In this document: in pieces, positions 36,423 to 46,654 of the stretch
Numbering within the stretch: position 1 is the stretch's first letter
Layout of the letters: each line of letters starts with the position of its first letter
Source: Chimonanthus salicifolius
Lineage: Eukaryota > Streptophyta > Magnoliopsida > Laurales > Calycanthaceae
Length of the DNA stretch: 64,000 bases
NCBI GenBank assembly: GCA_013350335.1
Contig: CM023540.1
Span: 26,577,175 to 26,641,174, forward strand
Reading direction: 5' to 3'
Position numbers and translations under genes: made by a program
The notes under the pieces: generated by a model
What the model saw: only the letters and a program-made list of their open reading frames with translations
Databases searched by the model: none
Told to the model about the DNA's origin: nothing

Positions 36423-36962
36423 TGTTGAGGTGTGAATGAGAGTCCTACATCGATTATGAGAGAGCAAAACTAAAAATTTATATGGAATTGGATTACTTCA
36501 CCAATTAGACTAGTCTTTTGGACTGAAAAATTACTTTTTATTCTATTCAATTTTTATAAAAATTGGGTTAAATTAGATTGAAAAATAAATCTCAAACCTA
36601 TTAATACATCATAGTCAACTTGACCCAAACTTCACTCGATCTAACCCATTACTGCCCCTATGGTATCAACCACCTACAATATGCGTTGCCCATACTTATT
36701 GGGTAGGCCCTAAGTTTGATGGGTCATGTCACTATTTTTTCAATCACAAGTTAGGACCTGTAAATGGTCGCCATTTTTCAGTAGCCAATCTAGAGAACTT
36801 TTGCCATCCCAGAGAAAATCAGATTACTTGGAGTGAAGTAGTAAACAACTCAAGGGAACATCTTTAAGTGATTTTCTTTATGAACCTTTTTATTGTCTAT
36901 ACTCTATAGGTTTTGTTTCTTATTTTTTTTGGTTTGTTGTTTGTATCTAGTGGTATCGAGAC
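36423..36962 (+). mobile_element. Probable Copia LTR remnant with primer-binding site
   Basis: TGTTGAGGTGTGAATGAGAG followed by CCTACATCGATTATGAGAG resembles the start of many plant Copia and TRIM LTRs and also the small LTRs in the rbcS intron. About 520 bp further on, TTTGTATCTAGTGGTATCGAGAC at 36940-36962 looks like an LTR end plus a decayed initiator tRNA-Met primer site (TGGTATCGAGAC at 36951). After it an ATG at 36975 opens a short frame that stops soon. No 3' LTR was found, so this is a 5' end fragment. Confidence 0.45.
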
Positions 36963-38506
36963 ATTTCGGAACTATGAACAGAGATTGTAGAAAGTTTGAT
37001 GTGGCTCTCTCTCCAAATTCAAAAAAACTTGATAAAGATGGAATGGGCCAGAACTGGATCCGAATTTGCTAGGAATTCAAATTCAAATTCAAAACTGTTA
37101 CTCCAAAGAGTTGGATATGATTAGAATTGCAATCAAAGTAGGATTCTAATTGAGATAAATTCGTACAAAATCATTATAAGATAAAATATTATGTTTCAAA
37201 TTAGGTCTCCCCCAAGTTTTTTTAAAATTTTTTTTTTTACTATCCTAAATCCTAATTGCTTATTCGCCCAATCAGTTTATCCTATAGTTGATGCAGAAAC
37301 CTCTCAGTGTGACAATAGAAATGCATGCAATCCCATTTGTACAATTAAAACTATAAAACCATGCAAGAAATTAGGGCTTTAACCTCAGCATAACTGTCCA
37401 TTTCGAAATCATTCATGATCATTCTTGGTATTGGAAGATATTCAGAAGAGCAAGAAAAGGAATAAAGAAGATGTCTTTGATCTTGCAATCGCTCGTGTAT
37501 AGATAGGGAATCCTACACTTCGCCAGAAAAATGGTTATCAATCATGGCATTGAAAATGATGACAGATTAGATCCAGTATTTTAAGAATTCAATATTGAAG
37601 ATTCTGGAGCGAAAGAAACTTGACAAGTTGGACTAGTCTCTGTTGTGAATCAACTAAATATATATGGCCTTATTTCTCTTCAGGGCTTTCAGTTGTGGTG
37701 TTTTTTCTCGGAGTGAGAAAGAAGAAAACAAAGATAAGAAAAGGAGAGATGGTGAAGAACAGAGAGAGAAGGTAAGGTTAGAGAATTGGAAATTCTTATA
37801 ACAAGTTGTCCAGTATTTTCTTCATAATAGAATTGAGCATAACGTTAATTAAACGTAGCGTTCAATGGTAAACCACGTAAATATCGGTGTTTTCATGTGT
37901 GATTGATCTGTGTGGTTTGCGATTTATTTTCTAACAGTGTCTGTGGCAGCAAGCAGCACATTTCATTCACCGATGACCGAAGGCGCCAAGCTAGAATCTT
38001 GAAAGAGATATCACAGCCCATAGTTAGCATTGAATTTGGTTGGCTAAACATAAGCCCAATTCACTCAATGATTGTGGGGCTCTATCCTGAAATTCCTCCA
38101 CCCAATTATGATCGGGTTGGGCTTCTCTTTGGTCTCAACCCATCCTGATCAGATCTAACCTGAAAGCTAACCTTGGGCTGGGTTCGGCTAGGTCAGGTTT
38201 TACCAGTCCAGGCTAAGATCCGACCCAACTTGCCACGGTCTGCTCAGTGTTGCAACCCTGTTCCAGAGGCTCAAACCACACAAGAAATAACATAGCAAGT
38301 TCCAAGTAACAAGAAACATCTTCCAAAAGATTTTGGGAAAAAAAAAGAAATTAACATGACATGGCCGGAGCTTTCATGTTCATTACCAACAACAAAAACA
38401 TTAATGACTTCATGTCCATTCTCATCGAACAAAGGAAAGAGACTCTAAAAGGAACAAACAACAGAATGGAAACCAAATGACAATAGGCATCTTAAGGGAG
38501 TGGTGT
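36963..38506. other. Intergenic and rbcS 3' flank
   Basis: No further gene seen. The part nearest 38506 is the 3' untranslated region of the minus-strand rbcS gene. It contains the T/G-rich word TGTTGTTTGTTCC (minus strand, near 38450), as plant poly(A) regions often do. Confidence 0.5.
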
Positions 38507-39800
38507 TCATTTAGCAGAAGGTGGCTTGTAGGCAAGGAAACTGATGCACTGCACTTGGCGCTTGTTGTCGAACCCAATGATCCGAACGTAGTAGTTAGGG
38601 TAGGCCTTAATTGCCTCGTCCAGCTCCTTCAAAACCTGGCTAGAGTCGGTGCACCCGAACATGGGCAGCTTCCACATGACCCAGTAGCGGCCATCGTAGT
38701 ACCCGGGAGATTTGTGGTGTTCACGGTACACGGATCCGATCTGAATGCACATACATACACACATCAATTTCTAATAAACAGATGGGAGATGTTAGCAACT
38801 AACTCTTACTAATCTCTATCGTCGATTGCAGTAGCACTAGACAATTTATAGTGACACTGTCACTATTAAATAAAAACTATGTTTATGACCATGTAACCAA
38901 ATGTTAATATGTGTTTAGCTACAAAATGAATTGTGGCTTTGGAGGTGGGGAAATGCTACATCTTCCTATAATGGGATCAAGATCTCATGGATAATTATCC
39001 ATGGCAAGTAGGAATTTGGGCAAAGACCTATTTTGCACACAAAGACCCCGTTTTTCGGGACTTCAGTCTTTTGGGCCAATTGTCATCACAACAAGAATGG
39101 AGGTGCGAACGACTGTCCCACGTCGATTGTGAGGGGGGAAATTTAAGGATTTATAAGGGACTGTGTCATTCCACCTATCAAACTAGTTTTTTGAGTTGGA
39201 AGTTGAGTTTCAACGAGTGGTATAAGAGCCAGGTCCATATGCCAACACCAAATAGCCTTGTTTGAAGGGTGGATTGTTAAAGTGCGGACGAGAGTTACTA
39301 CGTCGGCTGTGAGGGGAAAAAAGTCTAAGGGTTTATAAAGGATTGAGTCATTCCACCTTTTAGGCTAGTCTTTTGGGTTGAAAGGGTATTTACCTTGTCG
39401 AATTCCAAACAAGGAACCCATCCCATGCGGAGAAGATAGTCGACTTCCTTGCCCAATTGCTCTCTAGTTAGGGGAGGGAGGTAAGACAAGGTCTCGTACT
39501 TCTTCAGGCCCTCAGGTGGCCACACCTGCATAGATAGACAAAGGAGTGAGGGAAATTCAATATCCCAATTCACTTGAAGAAGCTGATTGTTTAACCATTT
39601 TGATTTACCTGCATGCACTGAACTCTCCCACCATTGCTGGGGAGGGAGGAGAAGTCCTTGTTGGTCTTGCGAGTGACAGGGAAAGCTGCATTCGACTTGA
39701 GACCGGTGAAAGGAGCGACCATGCTCGAATGAGGTGGAGCTGCACGGTTGACGGCAGTCGAGGCCACGGCGGCGGTAGAAACCATCATGGAGGAAGCCAT
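38507..39800 (-). CDS. rbcS: Ribulose-1,5-bisphosphate carboxylase/oxygenase small subunit precursor
   Basis: Exons, in transcript order: 39800-39609, 39525-39394 and 38740-38507, all with GT/AG borders, giving 185 residues. Residues 1-62 form a chloroplast transit peptide rich in Ser, Ala and Val, ending GGRVQC. The mature chain begins M63-QVWPPEG and has 123 residues, the usual plant length. Family hallmarks are intact: [11 protein letters not shown], the plant-type loop leading into [21 protein letters not shown], and [16 protein letters not shown] near the C-terminus. The protein joins the plastid-encoded large subunit in the stroma to form the CO2-fixing hexadecamer. The two introns sit at the positions usual for non-grass rbcS: after MQ of the mature chain, and in the loop after LEFDK. 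Intron 1 is 83 bases. Intron 2 is 653 bases and enlarged by a TRIM-like insertion. No frameshift or lost key residue was seen, so the gene should be functional. rbcS is usually a multigene family and other copies would lie elsewhere. Confidence 0.97.
39096..39386 (+). mobile_element. TRIM-like miniature LTR retroelement in rbcS intron 2
   Basis: Two imperfect direct repeats of about 115 bp, 39096-39215 and 39275-39386, share ACGTCGRYTGTGAGGGG, then GGRTTTATAARG, GTCATTCCACC and ACTAGT or GCTAGTCTTTTGGGTTG. A primer-binding site (TGGTATAAGAGCC, 39218-39230) follows the first, and a purine-rich tract (GAAGGGTGGA, near 39264-39273) precedes the second, which starts TGTTAAAGTG. The interior is only about 59 bp, so this has the layout of a TRIM. 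It lies on the strand opposite to rbcS. Its right end is about seven bases from the exon 2 splice donor (GT at 39393-39392). The repeats are well diverged, so the insertion is old. Confidence 0.7.
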
Positions 39801-39907
39801 TTTAGCTCCTCTCTCTGTTTTCTTCTTCTTCTTCTTCTTTTACTACTTCTGCCCTGTAAGCCCACGAGGACGCAATCTCTTAATTGAGTTTCCTCTGCAA
39901 CTCCTCG

Positions 39908-39916
39908 CTATATATA
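39908..39916 (-). promoter_or_regulatory. rbcS TATA box
   Basis: On the minus strand the sequence reads TTATATATAGC, about 110 bases upstream of the start codon at 39800. That allows a leader of some 80 bases, typical of rbcS genes. Confidence 0.85.
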
Positions 39917-39950
39917 ACCTCACTTCTCTTCCTGCCTCAGTCAAGCCTTC

Positions 39951-40005
39951 ATCCAACGGTCCTCTGCCCAAGCTGTAGATTTTGAACCAGTTTGGGCCGT
40001 TGGAT
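39951..40005 (-). promoter_or_regulatory. Inverted repeat ATCCAACGG just upstream of the rbcS TATA box
   Basis: ATCCAACGG at 39951-39959 and its exact complement CCGTTGGAT at 39997-40005 are separated by 37 bases. The AACGG core resembles MYB-type binding sites. That it is a real control site is inference. Confidence 0.45.
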
Positions 40006-40066
40006 GTCATAGGTGATGACATTACGCTTGGATGACCACACATGAAGAGGAGAAGAGGATTACATT

Positions 40067-40135
40067 CTTATCGTTAGGAAACCGTCTCGTCGTGCCACGT
40101 GTCATGTGCACTGTAGAAGGATGGCTCATCTTATC
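40067..40135 (-). promoter_or_regulatory. rbcS light-response module: I-box, G-box, I-box
   Basis: Reading the minus strand towards the gene, there is a GATAAG I-box at 40135-40130, a perfect CACGTG G-box at 40101-40096 and a second GATAAG I-box at 40072-40067. Paired I-boxes and a G-box are the established light-responsive core of dicot rbcS promoters, bound by bZIP and bHLH factors (G-box) and GATA or MYB-type factors (I-box). Their spacing of about 30 bases and their location 150-220 bases upstream of the TATA box fit that module. Confidence 0.8.
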
Positions 40136-40543
40136 TTGTTTGATGCAAATGTGTGATGGCGGTGCCAGTGATTTTCTTAGCCCCTCATTTGCCCATCTGA
40201 TATAACCCACATCTTCAATGGTGGACGGCAGATTTTTAGGGATTAATGGAAATTACATGCAAGACCATGCGGCTGCGCTTCACAAGTTTTATGTGAAGAA
40301 TACTTAAGTACCGTATTAAGGTATTAAATGGGAGAGTGTTTCAATAGACTATACCAATTATCTAAATAATTATTTCATTGTCATTGGTCAGCATCAATAG
40401 ACCAATTTCAATAAATACAACCATATCACTTAAGGTTTCACTTTTTGAACATTGCCTAACGTAGGTGAAATTTCTTCACTGACTTTAAAATTGAAACTTG
40501 TAAAAGATTGCTATGCAAATAAACTAATTTTGTTAAAAATATA

Positions 40544-40722
40544 CTTTATATGTTCTAAATTAGTTGCCTTATATGGATTTTGGAATTGTCTCAAAATAGT
40601 TATCTCATTTATATTAGAGTAGTATAAAGTGTGTTGAAAATGGATAATATCACATGGAGCGTTAGAGATTCTTAAAAACTATAAATATTTATAATGAGAC
40701 AGTTAAAATTAGACTGAGAGAG
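40544..40722. mobile_element. Stowaway-like MITE, copy D
   Basis: A 179-bp element flanked by TA (40542-40543 and 40723-40724). The interior GTCTCAAAATAGTTATCTCA and TGTGTTGAAAATGGATAAT matches copies A-C. It lies about 740 bases upstream of the rbcS start, beyond the light-response module. Confidence 0.8.
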
Positions 40723-40916
40723 TATAATTCATGCAATTTCTTTAGTAAGGGGAAAACCACTTAAATTATGTGTCACATGAGATGAATAGTTTCATCACCA
40801 ATGGTTGATTAATGTGGGCCATAACATAGATGCCAATCTGACCAAACAACACACAACATAAGCTTCTCATTTCATTGGAAATTTGATGAGTGAATTGATC
40901 CAAAAGTTGGGACTTT

Positions 40917-41035
40917 TGGGCTGTCTCTTATCGCTTCTTTGCCTGGCCCGGGCTTTTCTCTTTTATTTTCCTATCTTGGGTTTGTTTTTGTTTCTCTTTT
41001 AGTGATTAATATATTTACCCTTTCATTCAAAAAAA
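40917..41035 (+). mobile_element. Possible 5'-truncated LINE tail
   Basis: A T/C-rich sequence ending in TTCATTCAAAAAAAA, like the 3' ends of plant L1 elements. It is bracketed by AAAAGTTGGGACTTT (from about 40902) and AAAAAGTTGGGTCT (41031-41045), a possible imperfect target duplication; the latter is itself repeated at 41046-41060. No coding sequence remains. Confidence 0.4.
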
Positions 41036-41147
41036 AGTTGGGTCTAAAAAAGTTGGGTCTTTGAGTGGCCCGGATTTCTTGAATAGGGTAAAGTGAAAAA
41101 ATGACAAGATTCGTTTGCATGGATCTCTTTAAAGAGAGGGTCACTTC

Positions 41148-42788
41148 CAGGGCCGTCTGCACCGTAAAGCCAGTAAGGTGATCGCCTTGGGCCCCCATAA
41201 AAAATGTACACTTGTGAGGCCCCCATACAACTTGTATTACCACATACAACTGTTTAGCTGCGGCTGCAAAATCCTAAAAACGGGCCTCCATTTTTATGTT
41301 GCCGCATACCCTATGCTTTGGGTTCTCACTGCCCTCTCTTTCTCCGCTCATTAACAGGCAGAGGTTAAAGAAAAAAAAAAAAAAACCAGCGAAGAGAACT
41401 TCAAATCGGAACAGAGAAATCTCTGCAGATCCGAGGCTTTGGGGTTTTTCTCGGCAGCAGACTTGATCTCCATCAATAGGTCGTGGGATTCAGCGGAGAC
41501 CCAATCTCAGCGATCAGATATGGGTTATCAGATCTGAGGAAAAGGGGAAGAACGGCGGAAGAAGATCGGAGGAGTTCCCTTCAATCCACAAAGGCGATTA
41601 CAGCAGAACTAAGCTACGGCAATTTCTCAGCAGAAACTTAGAGGATTTCGAAGCAGAAGAGGCGACGACAATTTCTGGCAGCAGAACAGAAACGAAAAAC
41701 AAGGGTTTCTCAGTCTGTGGCAACTCCAGACCGCCAGAGACGAAGAAGAAGAAGGAAAAAAAAAAAACACAATAGTGAACTGACCAGTTCACAAATCTGA
41801 AGAGTATCAAGAAATTTTTCCTTTATTTATTAAGCTTTGTTGTCCAACACTTCTCCCTTACTTTTGCATTTGAAGATCTTAATGTTAGCAGTATCATGAA
41901 GATTTGCTTTTCTAACTCATCTTTTTAATGAACAGAATATAGAGAAATTAAAGAAGCAATCTTTCGTAACATAGGCATTCGAAAATGTGTTGATTTCTAT
42001 TTATTTTGGATTTCTTTATGATCTAGGGGAGATGTTGTATTGAGTTTTTGACATTTGTTTTGTTTATCTGTTGCATTTTTTTGAGCTTTGTTGCTATGTT
42101 TCTTTTCCATTCTTTATTTATTGTTATTTTTTTTATTATTTAGGGCTTAAATTTTGGGTTTCATAAACTTTGAATGCTCAGTATCATTCAATACAAAGTT
42201 TCTAATAATATATTTCGTCACTGATAAAGCTGTGACTTTTAATTTAGAGATCTTTGATAACTTGGTAAAATAATAGAGGACATTACATCCATTCATCAAT
42301 TCTCTTATTTTCACAATGCCAGGTTGTATTGTTTGTTAACCTTTTATTAGTTCATTTTAATTGTTTTCAATTTTAAAGGTTTTTGTTTTGTGTATAATTG
42401 TGTTTTAATTATAAATATATCTAATAGAAAATATGAATCTGCATACCGAATATTATTGACAATACTTGTAACAGTTGCTTCTGCAGAAAGAAATTTTTCA
42501 AAACTAAAATTGATAAAATCTTATATACGATCAACAATGTAATAAGAAAGATTAAGTGAATTAGTCATATTATCAATTGAAAATGATATTTTAGCAAACC
42601 TTAAATATAAAAATTTAATTAGTAATTTTGCATCTTAAAAAGCAAGAAAAATAGATTTTAGATAAATTATTTTTATTATATACAATTAAAATTTTAATTA
42701 AATATTATTTATAATAATATGTTAAACAGTAACAAGGCCCAATTTAAAATTTTTGTTTTAGGCCTCAACTCATGTGTAGACGGCCCTA
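41148..42788 (+). mobile_element. Defective hAT DNA transposon
   Basis: A 1641-bp element with hAT-type ends: CAGGGCCGTCTGCACC at the left, and at the right TGTAGACGGCCCTA, whose complement is TAGGGCCGTCTACA. The flanking octamers GTCACTTC (41140-41147) and GTCAATGT (42789-42796) agree at 5 of 8 positions, a decayed target duplication. Both subterminal regions carry GGCCC-rich words (CTTGGGCCCCC, TTTTAGGCCTCAAC). Near the right end it keeps a recognisable but broken transposase C-terminus, listed separately. The remaining transposase is deleted. Confidence 0.85.
42441..42660 (+). pseudogene. hAT transposase C-terminal dimerisation domain, broken
   Basis: The frame beginning at 42441 reads AYRILLTILVTVASAERNF, then SKLKLIKSYIRSTM at 42501-42542, two stop codons at 42540-42545, and ERLSELVILSIENDILANL. 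The core VASAER-F-KLK-IKSYLRS followed by ERL-LA-LSIE is the signature of the hAT family dimerisation domain, as in plant TTF-type zinc-finger and ZMYM1-like transposases. In-frame stops near 42543 and after NFAS (about 42637) show it is not functional. The upstream catalytic domain is absent. The orientation matches the right end of the enclosing element. Confidence 0.85.
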
Positions 42789-45065
42789 GTCAATGTTTTG
42801 GTTCGGCGGGCCTAAACCTTGAACACATGTTACCAATCCTTCTAAGAGATTCTACCAAGTGAAATGAAAGTCTGAGTAACTTGAGAACCATGGTGCAGAA
42901 AGGTCAGACCACATGTCACGGGTGAAGTTTGCTTTAGGTATTACATGACCTGAAAGACTTATTTGAGAAAAACGGCAAAGGTGGATGCAGGATTGAAATT
43001 CGAATTGGGTTGAAGAAGGAAAATTCAAATTGGGTTGGATTCATCTTTTAAAACTTGACGTGACCTAAATTCATAAACCTTAAGTCATCCTTCTTTCAGC
43101 CACTCATTTTCTTTTTTAAATTGTCTTTTTTTTTTTAATGTATGGGTAAATATCATTTAAAAGAAGGAAAGTTCCTCAACAATTATAAGAGAAGAAACCC
43201 ATAGCAGGACAAAAACCATAAGACTAAGATACAAAACAAAACAAAAGAACAAGCCCACAATCCGGACCAGGGGTCAGAGAAAAGAATAAAAAAAATCATA
43301 ACTGTAGGTTTGATGAGTAGGTTTATCTCTGGCCCAGTTTGTGATTTGCTTCAAAAGATGGGGTATGGATATGGAGGGTCTGCAATGGAGTCTAAGCAGA
43401 AGATTATTGATAGCAGTGACATGGGTGCGGTAGGTCCAAATTGTCTGCAGTAGGTCCAAATTGTCTTTTATGTTATAGTGATTTAATCTTATAATCATTT
43501 TGTTTATCAATAGATCTTTATTTATATGTACATTGTCTGTCAATTTTTTAAGATACTGAATGTTTCAAAGCATTATTCCTTTTAGAAATGAATAGTATGA
43601 GTATGAATATATATTAAAAAAAGAACTATACCGATTTTCATACATAAATGCAACCTGTTTAGGGACACGGTAGGAATTTCGGCTAGAGTGGGGTCCAATT
43701 GAATCATGTTGTTGACTTGTTGGGCCCAACAAGGTCAAGATCCTCAAGTTGTAAAGTCCGGATTAGGTGGCACTAGGCTCAGCCATGCATGATATGTGTG
43801 TGAACAGAAGAGTAAGATCGGATTTAACGTCTACTTACGCTTCTACCTTGTGAAATAAGGAATCCTTTTATAATCAATTCAGAAATTCTGTAGAATCTCG
43901 AGAGAGTCCAAACAAAAAGAATTGATTCGTCTAGAGAGATCCTCAGATCAACTTCAACATGGAGTACTACTTGATAACCCACCTGAGTTTACGACAGACG
44001 AAGCTTCAAGGAGATGACCAAAACCTCTAATTCTCAATTGAATAAGAAGATAAGTCGATAACTTAGGAGAAATTGGCACTATGCAAAATTGTCGAAGAAA
44101 ACAATGGAATCTATAACTCTAGAATTGAATTCTTTTAATTCATTAGAGATCTAAGATCAAAATTCGCCTAAGGTATACACCAATTTGACTTAGACTTTTC
44201 TTTCAATTAAGAACTTTAAAACTTAGAAGAAAACTGGAAGACCCAAAATATTCACACTCAGACTCAAAGTAGAGAGAGAAAGAGGAAATTCACCCAAAGG
44301 CCTTTGAATTCACTCAATTGAATTTCAAAATTGTGTTCTACAGTGGACTCCAAGGGTCCTATTTATACACAGTTAAAAATAAAATAAAATTACTAGATCA
44401 AAGAAGGTTCGCCACAAGAAAAAGTGAATCAACTAAAGACTCCAAATGAAGAATTGGAGGTTAGGTCCAATGGTTCAAATCCATGAAAAAGAAAAAAAAA
44501 ATTCTCTTTAGAAAATCGAAGATAGAGATGGTGGACAATCAAAGTGATCACCCAAAGACCAATCTGAATCCTGCATTGGATGTGGAGTCTTAGAAGTCAA
44601 TTGGAGGAACAAAGAAATTTCACTCACGAACAAAATTTTGCGTAAAATTAATCTAAGTTGCTGAAGTATAATTCTGAATTATAAATGTAAATTCAAAATT
44701 TAAATTTGCATAAGGTTAATTTTAAAATACAAAATATTTACTGAAAAGCAAACCAAATAAAACTAATCAAAGTTTGGAGAGAAACGAAGACCAATGCTCT
44801 TGTACACATTCGCAATTTATAGAGAATTAGTGGCTGAATAAAACAAACAAATTTCCTTGCTGGTTTACACGAATTTTGGACCTCTCGCCTAAGAAATTGA
44901 AACAAAATAATGCTAATAAAAAAATAAAAAAATCCAATCCTATCATGCCATTTGGCACTTATTACATCATCTGAATAAATAAAAAACAACAAAAAAGTAA
45001 AAGAAGCCTGCTGATATACACGCTTCTATTGCTGCTATTTTAACAGATCCTTGCAGAATTTTCAG

Positions 45066-45440
45066 TCCCTGCTTCGGAGCTTGGACGATTTGATTAAATC
45101 AGAAAAAATTTAGAGGTTTCTTCTCCACTTGTTCTTTCTCCTCTTTGGTCGATCCTGGCTGCTGTTTTCTCAAGAATATCAGGTCCCAAACATGGTTGGG
45201 TGAATAGAGAAGATATGAACAAATTCTACTAGCTATTTCTCCCTTTGATGCTATTCATACCTCCCCTAAATCTTGCTGCCAATCCCGTTTAAGTGCAGCT
45301 TTCCTCTGAATTTGGTCTATTCTAATAGATTTGATAGTCTGATTTAATGTTGAAGCCCATGAGCCATTATGGGTTGTTTCTACTTCAGTCATTGTGCCTG
45401 TTTGAAAAGATATTTTGATTTTGCTTTATTTTAAAAGGTT
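45066..45440 (-). pseudogene. Unrecognised broken coding fragment
   Basis: One minus-strand frame reads through about 125 codons with a single TGA near 45270. It includes MTEVETTHNGSWASTLNQ, RKAALKRDWQQDLGEV and, after the stop, ICSYLLYSPNHVWDLIFLRK, and has the composition of real protein rather than random AT-rich translation. I do not recognise the family; a gag-like retroelement part or another decayed gene are both possible. Confidence 0.3.
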
Positions 45441-45702
45441 TTTTTCCAGTGTCCAGAATATTGGCTATTCCTGTGAGTGGGTTCTATCTTAGTTAAGTCA
45501 AGTTTGGTGTCTTTTATAATTTTTTTTTTTTTTTGCCATTGCGACAATCTTCACTTCTAAATATATATTTTTTTTCTCATAGAATGCATCTTTAAATTAA
45601 ATTGTTGTCGCATGTTTGTGACATGCCCACATCAATTTCACATGTTCGTTGGGTGATACCAAAAGGAGACAATTCTTTACTAATCTTTAAGTTGGTGATT
45701 AA

Positions 45703-45807
45703 GGTGAATGCCTTGCCGTCCCTGCCATGTTTGTAATTTTGCCCAATTGAGTATTTTTTTTCAATCTAGTTTGTGACGGTGAATGCCTTGCCGTCCCTGC
45801 CATGTTT
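45703..45807 (+). repeat. Perfect 30-bp direct repeat, 75 bp apart
   Basis: GGTGAATGCCTTGCCGTCCC and the following ten bases occur identically at 45703-45732 and 45778-45807. The sequence between is unrelated. Confidence 0.9.
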
Positions 45808-46481
45808 TCTCAGATATCCCTAGCCCAATGGTTCAGAAGAGGACTGTTTAACCCAGATTCAGAAAGAAATGGCTCATCTGCAGACGTTGTACTTGAGCCA
45901 TGGGCCCGACTCGGCAGCTGACCGTTTGAGCAAACCATGCTTCGACTTAAATGGAGTGCCCCTAAGCCATTTGCCCAACGTTTTGTCAGTGCTTCTCTAA
46001 AAATATCAAATACCAATTTAATTAAAAAATTTAGTGACCCCAAATCCTCTCTTACGTGAGAGACATGTGAATGAAAGAGAGACATATTAAAAAAAAATGA
46101 AAACTTGGAAGTTTCTTTATTTAAAGAATCTGCAAATTAAAATTTAAGTGAATAAAAAACTTTTAATTATTTTTACTTTGTGATTCTTGTATCTTGAAAC
46201 CATAATTGCTATAATTTATTATTTTTTATAATTCTCTCCATCCTTTTAAATTGTATAAAATTCGGTTCAAAATTAATATGAAATTTCTGTTTAAAATATC
46301 AAAATTGAAGCTTCTCCAGAGCCACTGATTAGGTGGTGTGGCAAAATGTGCACTCTAAAATAGAGAAATCAGAAAATGAGTAACGGAAATAGAATCTATG
46401 TACATATGAAAAAGCACTCTTATGCCCTTATTATAAGTTATACGGCATAGATATTAAAGAAGTATGCTAAATGCTTCTAAT

Positions 46482-46654
46482 TAAAGGTTTAAAATTCGGT
46501 ATCGGCAGATACGATATATTAACCGATATCGCTGTCGATATTTTTCTCTCTTCTTTTTTTTTTTACAAAAATGGTCGATATCGGACGATATTGTGATATC
46601 TGACGATATAATATAACTAAGTTATCGGCATATCAGCTGATACATTTACCCCTG
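46482..46654. mobile_element. ATCGGCCGAT-family hAT MITE, 173 bp
   Basis: The flanking octamers CTTCTAAT (46474-46481) and CTTCTAAC (46655-46662) agree at 7 of 8 positions, a good hAT target duplication. The right end ATACATTTACCCCTG matches the ends of the element at 53669. The left end (TAAAGGTTTAAAATTCGG) is decayed. Inside are family words TATCGGCAGATACGATA, TCGGACGATATTGTGATAT and TATCAGCTGATA. No coding capacity. Confidence 0.75.

Larger units (their letters stand above)
42797..46481. other. Intergenic, with possible LTR and coding remnants
   Basis: No intact gene. At 44360-44368 the minus strand has TATAAATAG followed (towards lower coordinates) by a long region with CT-rich sequence on the minus strand, as in LTR promoters, but I could not find TG/CA ends or a second copy. 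A broken minus-strand frame at 45066-45440 and a 30-bp direct repeat at 45703-45807 are listed separately. The stretch near 43125-43160 resembles a LINE tail on the minus strand. Confidence 0.4.

Noticed and set aside
39546..39978. Plus-strand frames of 113 and 76 codons
   Set aside because: They are antisense to rbcS exon 1 and its promoter, and low-complexity (runs of Phe and Leu).
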